Positions 1-9,041 of a DNA stretch of 64,000 bases are shown here, one piece after another. Location: contig NZ_AP019649.1 of the NCBI RefSeq assembly GCF_009938165.1, forward strand, positions 1,302,001 to 1,366,000, read 5' to 3'. Under the pieces are notes generated by a model. That model worked only from the letters and a program-made list of their open reading frames with translations, was not told the origin of the DNA and searched no databases. Source of the DNA: Vibrio taketomensis (lineage in GTDB: Bacteria > Pseudomonadota > Gammaproteobacteria > Enterobacterales > Vibrionaceae). How positions within the stretch are numbered: the first letter of the stretch is position 1; each line of letters starts with the position of its first letter. The translations under genes were made by a program, and so were the position numbers.

Positions 1-64
1 AAAGGCGATCAATAAAATGCACGCTTAGCCATAAGCTAAGAAATGGTTATGTAGTCTTTCCACT

Positions 65-270
65 CCTCTGTCCTTTTGCCTGAGAGTTTCACTTCACATT
101 GATAATCAATGTAAAACTTGCTCCTTCGGCGACCGATTTAACGGTTCTCTCCAGAGGTTCCTCCAACTACAGTCCCCGCTACCTAGGTAGCACCTGAAAG
201 ATTTACTTCTTCGGTAGGTTATTTTGCACAAATGTTACCATTTGGTTAATAACCACTCTCCTGCAGTCTT
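65..270 (-). ncRNA. Tandem glycine riboswitch
   Basis: On the minus strand two consecutive glycine aptamers can be read. The first runs from about 268 to 170 and contains the ACCGAAGAAG-like core. The second runs from about 160 to 65, with the typical CTCTGGAGAGAACCG opening, the GCCGAAGGAGCAA core and the closing CTCTCAGGCAAAAGGAC segment. Tandem cooperative aptamers of this class control glycine cleavage or glycine/alanine transport genes. The regulated gene must lie to the left of position 1, outside the window. A small hairpin (CTTAGC/GCTAAG, 24-40) follows aptamer 2 and may be part of the expression platform. Confidence 0.93.
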
Positions 271-450
271 CATCGGAACAATTACTCATATAGTGAGTAA
301 ATGCTAGTTGATAGCACTGGTCGCTACCAACGTGAGAACTCTATCACTTTTTTTAGACAATTCAACACATTTTTGTGATTGAAATATTTCAATTTGGCAG
401 GTAGGAAGGTTAACGAGTCTGAAAGGCTTGAAAATAAAAGGCGTGGGTAC

Positions 451-473
451 AAAAAACGCCCAATTAAGGGCGC
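451..473 (-). terminator. Terminator of yggL
   Basis: A 5-bp GC stem (CGCCC/GGGCG) is followed on the minus strand by six T residues, 30 bp past the yggL stop codon. Confidence 0.8.
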
Positions 474-501
474 TTTATGTATGTTTATATTCGTGTGCTA
501 C

Positions 502-840
502 TTAGAAGTAGTTAGCGTCAACAAGCTCGCTAGAATCAACACTTGTTACTTCTTCACGTGCTTCAAGCCATGCGATAACTTGTGCTTTTTGCTCTTCTGT
601 CGCGTTTTGGTAGCGTTCTGCTGCACAAATGAAACCTTCGAAAATTTCAAGGCCACCGCCACCGAAACATAGGCCTAGGCTATCGATGTAGTCGATGAAT
701 TCATCAACAAACACGTCGTAGCGGTCGAAATCAGCGATGTTAGTTTTGCAGCTGATTTCAAAACCAAGCATAGCGAATTCGCCAAGGTACATTTTTTTCA
801 AAATGCGACGTTTCTTGTTTTCTTGTTTAAATGGTTTCAT
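502..840 (-). CDS. yggL: YggL family protein (DUF469)
   Basis: The 112-residue protein matches the YggL family in length and layout. It has a basic N-terminus (KPFKQENKKRRILKKMYLGEF), a middle segment with FVDEFIDYID, a glycine run (FGGGG) and the C-terminal EEQKAQVIAWLEAR helix. YggL proteins of gammaproteobacteria are small acidic cytosolic proteins reported to associate with the 50S ribosome; the exact role is unsettled. It is a single gene with its own terminator. The start at 840 gives the conserved MKPF N-terminus. Confidence 0.88.
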   Translation of the reverse strand: MKPFKQENKKRRILKKMYLGEFAMLGFEISCKTNIADFDRYDVFVDEFIDYIDSLGLCFGGGGLEIFEGFICAAERYQNATEEQKAQVIAWLEAREEVTSVDSSELVDANYF

Positions 841-1058
841 GATTTTGCCTCTAACATGGAATCACATTGGTTATACCCTAAATATCGCGGCTACCCAAAT
901 ATATTGCCAGTATCTTGCTTTGATTGATGGGGAATTAGCCAATTTTCAGCAATCCGCATCGTCTTAAACATTATCTTAGGTTTTGGCACTACAATTTGAA
1001 TGAGAAAACTACTTGGCTCTGACCTTTTTTATCGAAAAAATGGTATAAAAGAGATGTT

Positions 1059-1103
1059 TATACCTAAGTGGCGGCTCTCAAAAGCCGAGGTTGCTTAAGT
1101 ATA
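1059..1103 (+). other. Structured leader, branched inverted repeat
   Basis: An outer arm TATACCTAAG (1059-1068) pairs with CTTAAGTATA (1094-1103) with one mismatch. It encloses a perfect inner stem CGGCT/AGCCG (1072-1076 and 1083-1087). It sits 50 bp upstream of the small ORF at 1154 and is not followed by a T-run, so it looks like a leader RNA element rather than a terminator. The surrounding 841-1153 stretch contains no convincing gene. Confidence 0.5.
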
Positions 1104-1153
1104 TATTCCTGCTAAGTCAGGTTGTGAGCATGACGTCTCGCTAAGGAGAAGGG

Positions 1154-1312
1154 ATGACAAGATTAATCGCAATTGTATTTTTAATTGCCATAGCGTTTGT
1201 TTTGATTCGTTATCGAACCAATGAAAAACTGCAAAAATATGTCGTTATAACCTTAGTTGGTGGCTTTCTTGTTTACACCGCTAGCCTCATGATTACCGAA
1301 CTTATGCGCTAA
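1154..1312 (+). CDS. Small membrane protein, 52 aa
   Basis: A 53-codon frame starts with ATG and has a strong ribosome binding site (AAGGAGAAGGG). The product has two hydrophobic segments, about residues 4-19 (LIAIVFLIAIAFVLI) and 30-47 (VVITLVGGFLVYTASLM), joined by a basic hydrophilic loop (RYRTNEKLQKY). It looks like a two-pass inner-membrane protein. It ends 15 bp before the next gene, so the two are probably co-transcribed. I do not recognise a named family. Confidence 0.72.
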   Translation: MTRLIAIVFLIAIAFVLIRYRTNEKLQKYVVITLVGGFLVYTASLMITELMR

Positions 1313-1327
1313 ACCGTAGGAGCCAAA

Positions 1328-2083
1328 GTGAATAATTCAAACGAAAATGACGTTCGTGATGAAGATGTTGTCGTGATAGAAGAGCGTGATAAGCGTAGCT
1401 ATCTGTATATCGCGGTGGCAGCCGTTTTGGGTTTAGCACTTGGCGGTTTGGTTGGGTCATCAGTTACCGCAAACAAATGGCAAGCAACTTATATTGAATT
1501 GCAGCAACAATATCAGCAAGTTCAACAAGAGAAAGAAAAGGTTGTTGTGAAAGCGGAAGAGCGAGTGGCGAATGTCGATTTTGAAGTCGAGTCAAAGCTA
1601 AAGGCCAAACTGGCTGAATTACAAAAGAATCAACAAGCAGAGTTAGATGCGTTGAACCAACAAATCACGCAGTTACAGCAAGATAAATCTGATCTTTCGG
1701 CGCAAATTGCCGCTAAGAACAACGCAATCAATGATGCAGAAAAGAAAAACAATCAACTTAACCAGCAAGCAGATATGCAGGTTTCTTTGCTCGAGCGTTC
1801 TCGCGAATTATTCCAACGCGAGCTGAAGATTCAACAAGAACTAGAAGCGCTTAATAAAGAACTGACACAATTAGAGCCGAAGTTAGAAATTCTTAAAAAG
1901 AGTAATGCCTATCTTGATGGAACGTCTTGGGATGCAAAATCAGATTCTTGTGACAAACAAGATGAGGCAAGCTCTCGCATTAGCCAAATTAATCAGATGA
2001 TTAACGTACACAAGATGGATTTGGAACAGATAAAAGCGATTTCTGAAACAGTTAGGCCTAGAATAGTCATGACGCCTGAGTGA
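1328..2083 (+). CDS. Single-pass membrane coiled-coil protein
   Basis: A 251-residue protein starting at GTG, with GTAGGAG eight bases upstream. Residues 1-24 are charged and cytosolic, residues about 25-47 form one transmembrane helix (YLYIAVAAVLGLALGGLVGSS), and residues about 55-200 are a long Gln/Lys/Glu-rich coiled coil. It lies 15 bp behind the 52-aa membrane protein and is followed by a clear terminator. In Vibrio such proteins are often labelled chromosome-partitioning-ATPase-like because of the coiled coil, but no ATPase motif is present. The function is unknown; a structural or scaffolding role at the membrane is inferred only. Confidence 0.75.
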   Translation: MNNSNENDVRDEDVVVIEERDKRSYLYIAVAAVLGLALGGLVGSSVTANKWQATYIELQQQYQQVQQEKEKVVVKAEERVANVDFEVESKLKAKLAELQKNQQAELDALNQQITQLQQDKSDLSAQIAAKNNAINDAEKKNNQLNQQADMQVSLLERSRELFQRELKIQQELEALNKELTQLEPKLEILKKSNAYLDGTSWDAKSDSCDKQDEASSRISQINQMINVHKMDLEQIKAISETVRPRIVMTPE

Positions 2084-2106
2084 TTTCAAGTTTCTAATAC
2101 CAAAAT

Positions 2107-2134
2107 AAAACCCAGCAAATGTGCTGGGTTTTTT
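2107..2134. terminator. Bidirectional terminator
   Basis: A perfect 10-bp stem AAAACCCAGC/GCTGGGTTTT with T-runs in both directions. It serves the convergent genes ending at 2083 and 2160. Confidence 0.9.
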
Positions 2135-2159
2135 AGTACTTGATTACGCGTCTAGGTAG

Positions 2160-2708
2160 TTAGAACTTAAAGCGTGCAGTGAACATGACTTGATCACCAT
2201 AGAAATCGTTGAAGCGAGCTTCACCACCTAGAGAGAATAGTTCAGTTGCGTGGAAGCGTGCATATGCAGATGCTAGCCAATCTTCGTTATCATCGATTGA
2301 CACGTAACCGCCTTTGCCACCAACCTCAAGTTGTGGACCTAACCATTGGCGAATACCGAGGTTTAGTTCCATACCTGTTTCTGTGCCCATAGGTTTGCTG
2401 TCTACCATACGGAATAGAATTTCACCTGTAAGATCTGCCCAGTTGTTAATTGGAGCATGGAAGCCGAAACCAGCTGCAGTATCGAAGTCATCAGAAAACT
2501 CAGAGTCAAATCGAACCACTGCATGTGCATTAGGGTGGATTGATTTGCTCATTGCAGCACCGAATGTGCCTGGGCTAGCACCAATTCGTGCTTCAAGGTA
2601 ATCGTAGCTAAAGTTGCTCATGATAGTTGAAGAATTGTTGTAGTCTGGCGCCGCAAGAGTGTGGCCAGAAACAAGAACTAGCGCTGCAGCTAAGATCGTT
2701 TTACGCAT
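2160..2708 (-). CDS. Small outer-membrane beta-barrel protein
   Basis: The 182-residue protein has a signal peptide (MRKTILAAALVLVSGHTLA, cleaved before APDY). The mature part alternates polar and hydrophobic residues and ends in the aromatic strand MFTARFKF with C-terminal Phe, the outer-membrane insertion signature. Its size suits an eight-stranded barrel. It resembles YfaZ-type or Opa-type small barrels, but I cannot assign a substrate. Monocistronic by appearance. Confidence 0.75.
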   Translation of the reverse strand: MRKTILAAALVLVSGHTLAAPDYNNSSTIMSNFSYDYLEARIGASPGTFGAAMSKSIHPNAHAVVRFDSEFSDDFDTAAGFGFHAPINNWADLTGEILFRMVDSKPMGTETGMELNLGIRQWLGPQLEVGGKGGYVSIDDNEDWLASAYARFHATELFSLGGEARFNDFYGDQVMFTARFKF

Positions 2709-2767
2709 AAGGAAATGAGCCTATTAAGTTGTTAAATCCTAGTTTGGGTGACAATACAACCCGTATA

Positions 2768-2806
2768 CCTAGTGCATATTACTGGTTGTTTATCAGTGGC
2801 ACTAGG
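2768..2806. repeat. Long hairpin between the barrel gene and RR1
   Basis: Perfect 8-bp arms CCTAGTGC (2768-2775) and GCACTAGG (2799-2806) enclose a second stem ACTG/CAGT. It lies 60-98 bp upstream of the barrel gene and 76 bp past the RR1 stop. No T-run follows on either strand, so it could be a weak terminator, an operator or a leader structure. Confidence 0.45.
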
Positions 2807-2881
2807 CAAAAATGTCATTGTTTTGTCACTAATTATCTTTTAAAGCAATTAACATGCCGTGAGCGGTGATTTTATGTTCGC

Positions 2882-3377
2882 TTATTCACCAAAACTGATA
2901 CGGTTGTCAGCAATTGCATTAAAAATTTTCTCGGTGTCTAAGATTTGTGCCCAAGGCATCAGTTCAGATTCATTTTCAATCATGTACTGAGTCAACAATT
3001 CTTTGACAGTCGAACGAATTTGGTCACCGTTCCATGGTTTCGCCAGATAGAAATCTAGACTCGCATGGTTTATCGCTTCAACGGTATCTTCTAAACCGGC
3101 TTGACCAGTGAGTAACAATTTTTTCGCTTTTGCTGTCTGTTTATCATCACTTAATTCAATTGAAGCTGATACCCGTTTGCTCCGGCATGATATGGTCACA
3201 CAAAATTAGCGCTAGTTGGATTTCGTCTGCTTGGGCTTCTGCGATAATCTCTTTAGCTTCAGCAACCGATTCCGCCGCTTCGAGCATAAAATGCGCTTCA
3301 AAGCAGTCAAGATCTTGAATAACACTATCTAATACTTCTCTTTCGTCATCGACGCATAGGATGAGGTACTTGTTCAT
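2882..3377 (-). pseudogene. Response regulator RR1, frameshifted
   Basis: A receiver-only response regulator of about 165 residues with an acidic pocket (LCVDDE), phosphoacceptor D61 (LILCDHIMPEQTG), the LLLTGQ threonine strand and the AKPW lysine. The reading frame breaks at about 3156-3161: the first frame ends GISFN-stop and the rest resumes as IELSDDKQ. The REC-like domain of the adjacent kinase reads GAEFLIQL at this place, so one Leu codon is shortened and a 2-nt deletion is the simplest explanation. There is no output domain; the tail ILDTEKIFNAIADNRI resembles that of the kinase REC domain. It starts 3 bp after the kinase stop and forms an operon with it. Confidence 0.8.
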
Positions 3378-3380
3378 GGT

Positions 3381-5322
3381 TTATTCCTCGTTGAAATCTG
3401 GTTGTTGCTCAATCGGTAACCAAACCGACATCTTGGTATATTCGTTAACCTTTGAATCTACAGTAATAATGCCACCATGTTGATTAATTATCTGCTGGCA
3501 AACTGACAAACCGATACCTAGCCCAAAGTTTCCTTCCTTTTTAGTGGTGAAATTCAAATCAAAAACTTGTTGTTGTAGCTCGGGTGAAATACCGCATCCA
3601 TTATCTTGAACTTCTATTACGGCCCAACGCTTACCTTGTTTTATCGTTTGTTGGGTTCTTACCGTGAGTCTCCCTTGCGCTGGGAAGGCATCAATCGCGT
3701 TGGAGATGAGGTTTGTCCAAACTTGTTGTAACGCGATTGGCATGCATTTGATCTTGGGCAGATTTGCGTACTCTTTTTCAACACGATGCAGTTTGAGTTT
3801 GTTTTCGAAGATCACCAGCGTATCTTCAATACCTTCGTGAATATCTGCGTAGTGAAAGGTTTCATCATCTTGTCGAGCATAACCTTTCAGGCTTTTAACC
3901 ATGTCAGCAATACGTTGAGCGCATACGTTGATAGAGCGTAGTGTGGCTCCTGCTACGTGATAGCTTTCAAGTTCATCCAGCTGAGCATTGACTTCATCTG
4001 GATTGTATCGCGCGAGCTTCAACCAGTGCTCTTTTTCATGTAAGCCTAATTTGACCAGTTTTTTCGCAAGTCTACGATCGCCAATTTGTTGTTCTACTTG
4101 TTTGGTTTTTTGACGTTCATCTGCCGTTGAGTTGGGACGGGAGGAGAGGGCTCTCGTTAGAATGTCATTGTTCATTTCAGGCGGGCATTGTCCCTGACCA
4201 TTCACCAGTTGATGGATACTTTCAGTGAGGGTTTCTGTACCGCGTAATATTGCTGCGATTGGGTTATTAAGTTCGTGAGCGACGCCGGCGACGAGTTGGC
4301 CGAGCATTGCCATTTTTTCACTTTCAATTAATTGATGGTGAGCAAGCTCTAACGACTCTAGCGTTTTTTGTAGCTTGAGTTTGGTGTTGATATTGCGTTG
4401 CAAGCGACGGTTAAAGTGACGCAAAAGTAGGTTGGTAAAGAGTGGAAGCAATGCGGTATCAGAATACATGACTTTGCTAAATACGTCGCGGTCGATCTTT
4501 ATCACATCTGCGCTGGTCAGAGTTAATGCAGTGGAGAAGGAGGGCTCTCCAGTAACAAAGGACATACCACCGATGATATTACCCTTGGTATGGCGAACGA
4601 CCTCACGTTGCACGCCTTGGTCATCTTTTATATAGCGCAACTTCACCGGACATAATGAACCAGAGGAAGTTGTTGTCTTCGCCTTCGACTGTTAATAGGT
4701 GATCACTCGAGTAATGGCGTATCGCATGGGTTTCATCGCCTTTAGCAAAAAAGTCTTTTAGAGCGTTAATAACGCGCTCTGCCAATTCGCCGTCTGACAT
4801 TTTATGGTGGTCAGTGATAAAGCCAGCCTGATAGCTTTGCATCTTTTGATCAATGTGAGCGCGAAATAGTCGCTGCTGATCCAAGATAAGCCCGTAGGAA
4901 AGTAAATTCTCTCTGTCTTCTTCGATAACAAAATTGGTTAATTCATTAAAGGCGGTTTTATAAACCAGTTTTTCTTGCAGTGGCTTGGTTAAGCAGTGAT
5001 CTAAGCGCGTTTCATTCACGGTGTTTAAAATGGCTTGAATGTCTTGACCACAACTGATCAGCACTTTACGTGTTTTGTGCGTGAGTGGGGAATTGTCTAA
5101 TTGAATCAGGAATTCTGCGCCATTAAAGCTTTCATGGTGACTGGCTAATACCAGTGCGATGGTTTGATTTTTATCGTGGCAATACTGCAGTGTTTCGTAA
5201 CCATCTTCGATTGAATCGACACAATGTATATCAAACTTGGTCGCAAATACGCTGAGTTCTTTTCTAAGTTGCTCAATACTGACAGGGTTGCTGTCGAGGC
5301 ATATTAGGGCATATTGATTCAA
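3381..5322 (-). pseudogene. Hybrid sensor kinase HK1 (REC-like, cNMP-binding, HK), frameshifted
   Basis: Two overlapping frames together encode about 647 residues. First comes a pseudo-receiver (residues 1-130) whose phosphoacceptor is Ser61 (LVLASHHES), though the KP lysine remains. Next is a cyclic-nucleotide-binding-like domain (about 205-290), then a kinase core with the H-box QLVAGVAHELNNP, an unusual insertion of about 100 residues, the N-box WTNLISNAIDAF and the G-boxes DNGCGIS and NFGLGIGLS. The frame breaks at an A4 run at 4626-4629: one frame ends ALYKR-stop and the other continues KDDQGVQREV. This is either one extra A or two missing. The following gene RR1 is also broken. A paralogous intact pair lies at 58851-60648. 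Confidence 0.8.
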
Positions 5323-5534
5323 GCTATTTTTCCAATCTGTTCTCTTTCTTTGTCAAACAGGCTATCAATAAATGCCCTCTTGTGCTGCGAGCTAAGTTAT
5401 AGATATGTTGTATAATCAGTAAATTGAACAATACTCTGATTTATCTCAAGCTTTTTTGGTGTAGACTGGCTGAATTCACTGTTTCATTTCAGCTGCAAAT
5501 TAGCCAATGAATTTGAAATGATCGTTTTCAATAT

Positions 5535-6818
5535 ATGGATTACCTTAGAATGAGTTCTATGATGCAACTTAAAAAACTAGCTGCCATTGGTGGTGCGATA
5601 TCTTTAGCCCTTTGTTGGCCGCTTGCTGTTGGTCAAATTGGCCAAAGTGTTATTGAAGATGCTGTCCAAAACCTCAATTCGAATACGATTAAAAGTGAAA
5701 TTGTCAGCTATGATCGCGGTTACCTATCTTCGACGGTTGTTACGCGTTACACGGTCACTGACCCAGAATTGCTTTCGCAACTACAACTTGACGGTATTCC
5801 TGCTCAAATTGATGTAAAAAGCGATATTACGCATGGTTTGATCAGTTTAAGTGCGGATTCAGTGATGACGAATTGGCCTCAAATTCCATTGACAGCACAC
5901 ACAGTAACGCAACTAAACGGCAATACTGATTTCGAATTCAAGTTAGGCAATTGGCATCAAACGATCGACGGTGAAGGTGGTGCAACCATGCTAATCACTC
6001 CGTCTACATTGAAAGGGCACGCAACGGTGCTTGGCCAAGTGAGTTTTGAGCTAGATGTACCTTCAGTTGAAATGGATTTTAATACGGGTGAGAAACTGAT
6101 GATTGATAACCTTACCGGTAACGGTGACGGTAAAAAGGTTAACGGTTTCTGGATTGGCGATCAGGTACTTAAGATCAAACAGTTATCAGTGTTAGACCCA
6201 CAGCAAACCGCTCAATTTTCGATGAAAGATGCGGAGTATCAATACATCGCTAATCACGATGAGGCTACTCAGCGCGTTGCGAGTAATCATACTATTCGTA
6301 TTGGTGGAATTAGTGTTGAAGATGAAAGCTTAGACAAGGTTGAATTGAACTTTGCGTTTGGCGATGTCGATGCCGTATCTTTTGAGCAATTGGTAACGAG
6401 ATACCAAGATTCTCCGATGCTTACCGCGCAAGACTTACAAGCGATGATGCCATACCTAGATAGCCTGTTTGCGAAAGGTTTCTATATCTCAAGCGATAAG
6501 ATGGCGATAAATATCGGTGACGGTGAATTCACATCTAATTGGAAGTTAATTGTTCCTCAGGGAACGGATAACATTTCACAAAACCCAATGAAGCTAATGC
6601 CTGCACTTGAGGGACACTTTAATTCTTTTGTTTCTGATGATTTGGCTCAGCAATACCCATCAATCAAACAAGCGATGGATGAAGGCATGGTGATGGAGTT
6701 TGTTCAGCAGACAACGGGTGGCTATCAAGTAAAAGCAGAAATTAAAGAAGGCAATATTGTGTTCGAAGGTGGGCAAAAAGTACCACTTATGAGCCTGTTC
6801 CTACCTTTAATGATGTAG
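5535..6818 (+). CDS. YdgA-like DUF945 protein
   Basis: A 427-residue protein of the DUF945/YdgA family. It has an N-terminal signal anchor (about residues 10-33, MQLKKLAAIGGAISLALCWPLAVG), then a long beta-rich periplasmic region with the family-typical segments SEIVSYDRGYLSS and a conserved C-terminal GGYQVKAEIKEGNIVFEGG. E. coli YdgA is periplasmic and its function is unclear. The start is uncertain: ATG codons at 5535, 5550, 5559 and 5562 all precede the signal anchor and none has a strong ribosome binding site. Monocistronic with its own terminator. Confidence 0.82.
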   Translation: MDYLRMSSMMQLKKLAAIGGAISLALCWPLAVGQIGQSVIEDAVQNLNSNTIKSEIVSYDRGYLSSTVVTRYTVTDPELLSQLQLDGIPAQIDVKSDITHGLISLSADSVMTNWPQIPLTAHTVTQLNGNTDFEFKLGNWHQTIDGEGGATMLITPSTLKGHATVLGQVSFELDVPSVEMDFNTGEKLMIDNLTGNGDGKKVNGFWIGDQVLKIKQLSVLDPQQTAQFSMKDAEYQYIANHDEATQRVASNHTIRIGGISVEDESLDKVELNFAFGDVDAVSFEQLVTRYQDSPMLTAQDLQAMMPYLDSLFAKGFYISSDKMAINIGDGEFTSNWKLIVPQGTDNISQNPMKLMPALEGHFNSFVSDDLAQQYPSIKQAMDEGMVMEFVQQTTGGYQVKAEIKEGNIVFEGGQKVPLMSLFLPLMM

Positions 6819-6854
6819 CTTAGATTACTAGAATTAGTAAAATATCTTCTCCAA

Positions 6855-6890
6855 ACAAAGAGGTCTAAACACCTCTTTTGTTGCTTTTTA
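6855..6890 (+). terminator. Terminator after the YdgA-like gene
   Basis: Stem ACAAAGAGGT/ACCTCTTTTGT with a loop CTAAAC, followed by TTGCTTTTT. Confidence 0.8.
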
Positions 6891-6996
6891 TAGTGTGTAA
6901 AAAGTGGTATTAATGAAGCATCGACTCAAATCCTCTCGGTGATGCCCCAGATTTGAGTGTGCATTTTGAATTAAATCATGAGCAAGGAACGAAACA

Positions 6997-8079
6997 GTGG
7001 ACAACGTTTTTAACTTTAGTGCTGGTCCTGCGGCTTTACCGAAACCGGTAATGGAAAAAGCCCAGGCAGAATTATTGAACTGGCAAAATCTTGGCACATC
7101 GGTGATGGAAGTGAGTCACCGTGGTAAAGAATTTATTCAAGTCGCAGCCGAAGCGGAGCAAGATCTACGCGACTTGCTTCGAGTGCCAGATAACTACAAA
7201 GTGTTGTTTTGCCATGGTGGTGCGCGCGCACAATTCGCAGCGGTTCCAATGAACTTACTTGGAAGCAAATCAAAAGCGACATACATCGATGCAGGCTTTT
7301 GGGCAGAGAGCGCGATTGATGAAGCGCAAAAGTATTGTGAAGTCGATAAATTTGACGCAAAAGTTGCGTTGGATGGCAAGCTTGCTGTTAAGCCTGCGAC
7401 TGAATGGTCAATTGCCGATGACGCTGCTTACGTCCACTTTTGCCCGAATGAAACCATTGATGGCGTTGAGATTTTTGATTTGCCGCAAACGGACAAACCA
7501 ATCGTCGCGGATATGTCTTCAAACATTCTTTCACGCGAAATTGATGTATCAAAATACGGTGTTATTTACGCAGGCGCTCAAAAGAACATCGGTCCTTCAG
7601 GTATTTGTATCGTTATCGTACGTGATGACCTGTTAGATCTTGCTAGCGATATTCTGCCAAGTTTGTTGAACTACAAGATTTTGGCTGAGAAAGATTCTAT
7701 GTTCAATACGCCACCAACCTTTGCTTGGTACTTATCAGGCCTTGTGTTTAAGTGGTTAAAAGAGCAGGGTGGTGTAGCAGCGCTAGAGCAAATCAACCGC
7801 GAAAAAGCGGCATTGCTTTACAACTACATTGATTCTTCTGAGTTCTACCGTAATAACATTCATCCACAAAACCGTTCACGTATGAACGTACCGTTCCAAC
7901 TGGCAAAACCAGAGTTGGACGAGCTGTTCCTTGAGCAAGCGAAAGCTCGCGGGTTAGTTGCGTTGAAAGGTCACCGAGTGGTTGGTGGTATGCGTGCATC
8001 GATTTATAACGCAATGCCGCTTGAAGGTGTGCAAGCGCTTGTCGAGTTTATGCGAGAGTTTGAAGTTAGTAACGCATAA
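6997..8079 (+). CDS. serC: Phosphoserine aminotransferase
   Basis: The 360-residue PLP enzyme converts 3-phosphohydroxypyruvate and glutamate to phosphoserine in serine synthesis, and also acts in pyridoxine synthesis. It is full length with [10 protein letters not shown] at the N-terminus, HGGARAQF in the cofactor region, the PLP lysine K196 in [12 protein letters not shown], and a C-terminal [16 protein letters not shown] block. It starts with GTG preceded by AAGGAAC. It is monocistronic, between two terminators. Confidence 0.97.
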   Translation: MDNVFNFSAGPAALPKPVMEKAQAELLNWQNLGTSVMEVSHRGKEFIQVAAEAEQDLRDLLRVPDNYKVLFCHGGARAQFAAVPMNLLGSKSKATYIDAGFWAESAIDEAQKYCEVDKFDAKVALDGKLAVKPATEWSIADDAAYVHFCPNETIDGVEIFDLPQTDKPIVADMSSNILSREIDVSKYGVIYAGAQKNIGPSGICIVIVRDDLLDLASDILPSLLNYKILAEKDSMFNTPPTFAWYLSGLVFKWLKEQGGVAALEQINREKAALLYNYIDSSEFYRNNIHPQNRSRMNVPFQLAKPELDELFLEQAKARGLVALKGHRVVGGMRASIYNAMPLEGVQALVEFMREFEVSNA

Positions 8080-8103
8080 TGAATGTTGCAAATACCAAAA
8101 TTC

Positions 8104-8129
8104 AAAAGCCGGCTTAAGTCGGTTTTTTT
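8104..8129 (+). terminator. Terminator of serC
   Basis: Stem AAAAGCCG/CGGTTTTT (one G-T pair) followed by a T-run, 25 bp after serC. Confidence 0.82.
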
Positions 8130-8362
8130 ATGCAACAAACAACAGCGGCTAGAGTGATTTAGTTGAACTACACTTATTCTCAAGCACTTTGAGGTGACTT
8201 TAGTATATTCAACGACTGATTAACTTTGATGTTCATGGTGTTGTTAATGCGAAAAATTATTGTCGTAAAGATGCAATCGGTATTTGCGCAATTGGTGATT
8301 GCTCGTGGTTAACAATAGAGTACATTGAGACTAAGTTAGCAGTATCGCATATAGGAAAAATT

Positions 8363-8935
8363 ATGAGCGAGACACAACAATCAACATCTATGGGCGCACA
8401 GACGCTATTGTCAAAAGGTTGGAAATGGTTTGCGATTGTCGGCGTTTTAGTCGCTATTGCCGGCTTTGGGGCTCTCAGTTTACCAGTGGCAGCGGGCGTA
8501 ACGATCACCACTATTGTTGGTGGGCTTTTCCTATTTAGTGGTTTGGTTCAGGCTTACCACACATTTAATATCCATGCTTGGAAGGATAAGCTTTGGTATG
8601 TATTGAGCGCCGTGCTTTATATCGTTGGCGGTTTATTTATCCTGTTTAAACCCTTTGCCGGTTTGATCACTATGACGATGTTGATGGTCGTTGTGATGAT
8701 GTTTAATGGCGTGACGCGCATGGCATTTGGTTTGAAAAATCGCGCACTACCCGGCAGTGGTTGGATTATTTTTAGTGGCTTAGTTTCTCTTTTAATTGGT
8801 GGCTACTTCTTTACGCTATTGGATGATCCTGCGTTTTCACTTTCTTTGCTTGGTACATTCGTAGGTGTGTCACTACTGCTTGAAGGTTTTAGCTTTATCT
8901 TTCTTGGATTACAGATGCGAAAAGCCGCAAACTAA
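8363..8935 (+). CDS. HdeD-like membrane protein (DUF308)
   Basis: A 190-residue inner-membrane protein with about six hydrophobic helices arranged as repeated helix pairs, and the DUF308/HdeD pattern (GVLVAIAGFGALSLPVAAGVTI, GLFLFSGLVQAYHTF). HdeD is linked to acid resistance in E. coli; function here is by family only. It starts at ATG with AGGAAAAATT upstream. The 8080-8362 upstream stretch shows only promoter-like AT-rich sequence. Confidence 0.85.
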   Translation: MSETQQSTSMGAQTLLSKGWKWFAIVGVLVAIAGFGALSLPVAAGVTITTIVGGLFLFSGLVQAYHTFNIHAWKDKLWYVLSAVLYIVGGLFILFKPFAGLITMTMLMVVVMMFNGVTRMAFGLKNRALPGSGWIIFSGLVSLLIGGYFFTLLDDPAFSLSLLGTFVGVSLLLEGFSFIFLGLQMRKAAN

Positions 8936-8966
8936 GTGAGTTTAAAGGCCATATTGGTTATAGGCA

Positions 8967-8995
8967 AAAAGCCACCTGTTTAGCAGGTGGCTTTT
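8967..8995. terminator. Bidirectional terminator
   Basis: Perfect stem AAAAGCCACCTG/CAGGTGGCTTTT with loop TTTAG, between convergent genes ending at 8935 and 9042. Confidence 0.92.
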
Positions 8996-9041
8996 ACGTT
9001 TTATATGCTTAACTGATATACAACCAAGCTTTGGCTATCGA

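Noticed and set aside
379..672. 97-codon frame antisense to yggL
   Set aside because: Overlaps the conserved yggL gene and its terminator; no family resemblance.
3150..3185. RF2-like programmed frameshift in RR1 at the UGA
   Set aside because: There is no Shine-Dalgarno-like stimulator at the needed distance, and the paralogous domain shows that a codon is missing, which points to a 2-nt deletion.
8220..8310. 27-codon frame upstream of the HdeD-like gene
   Set aside because: No ribosome binding site and no recognisable features.
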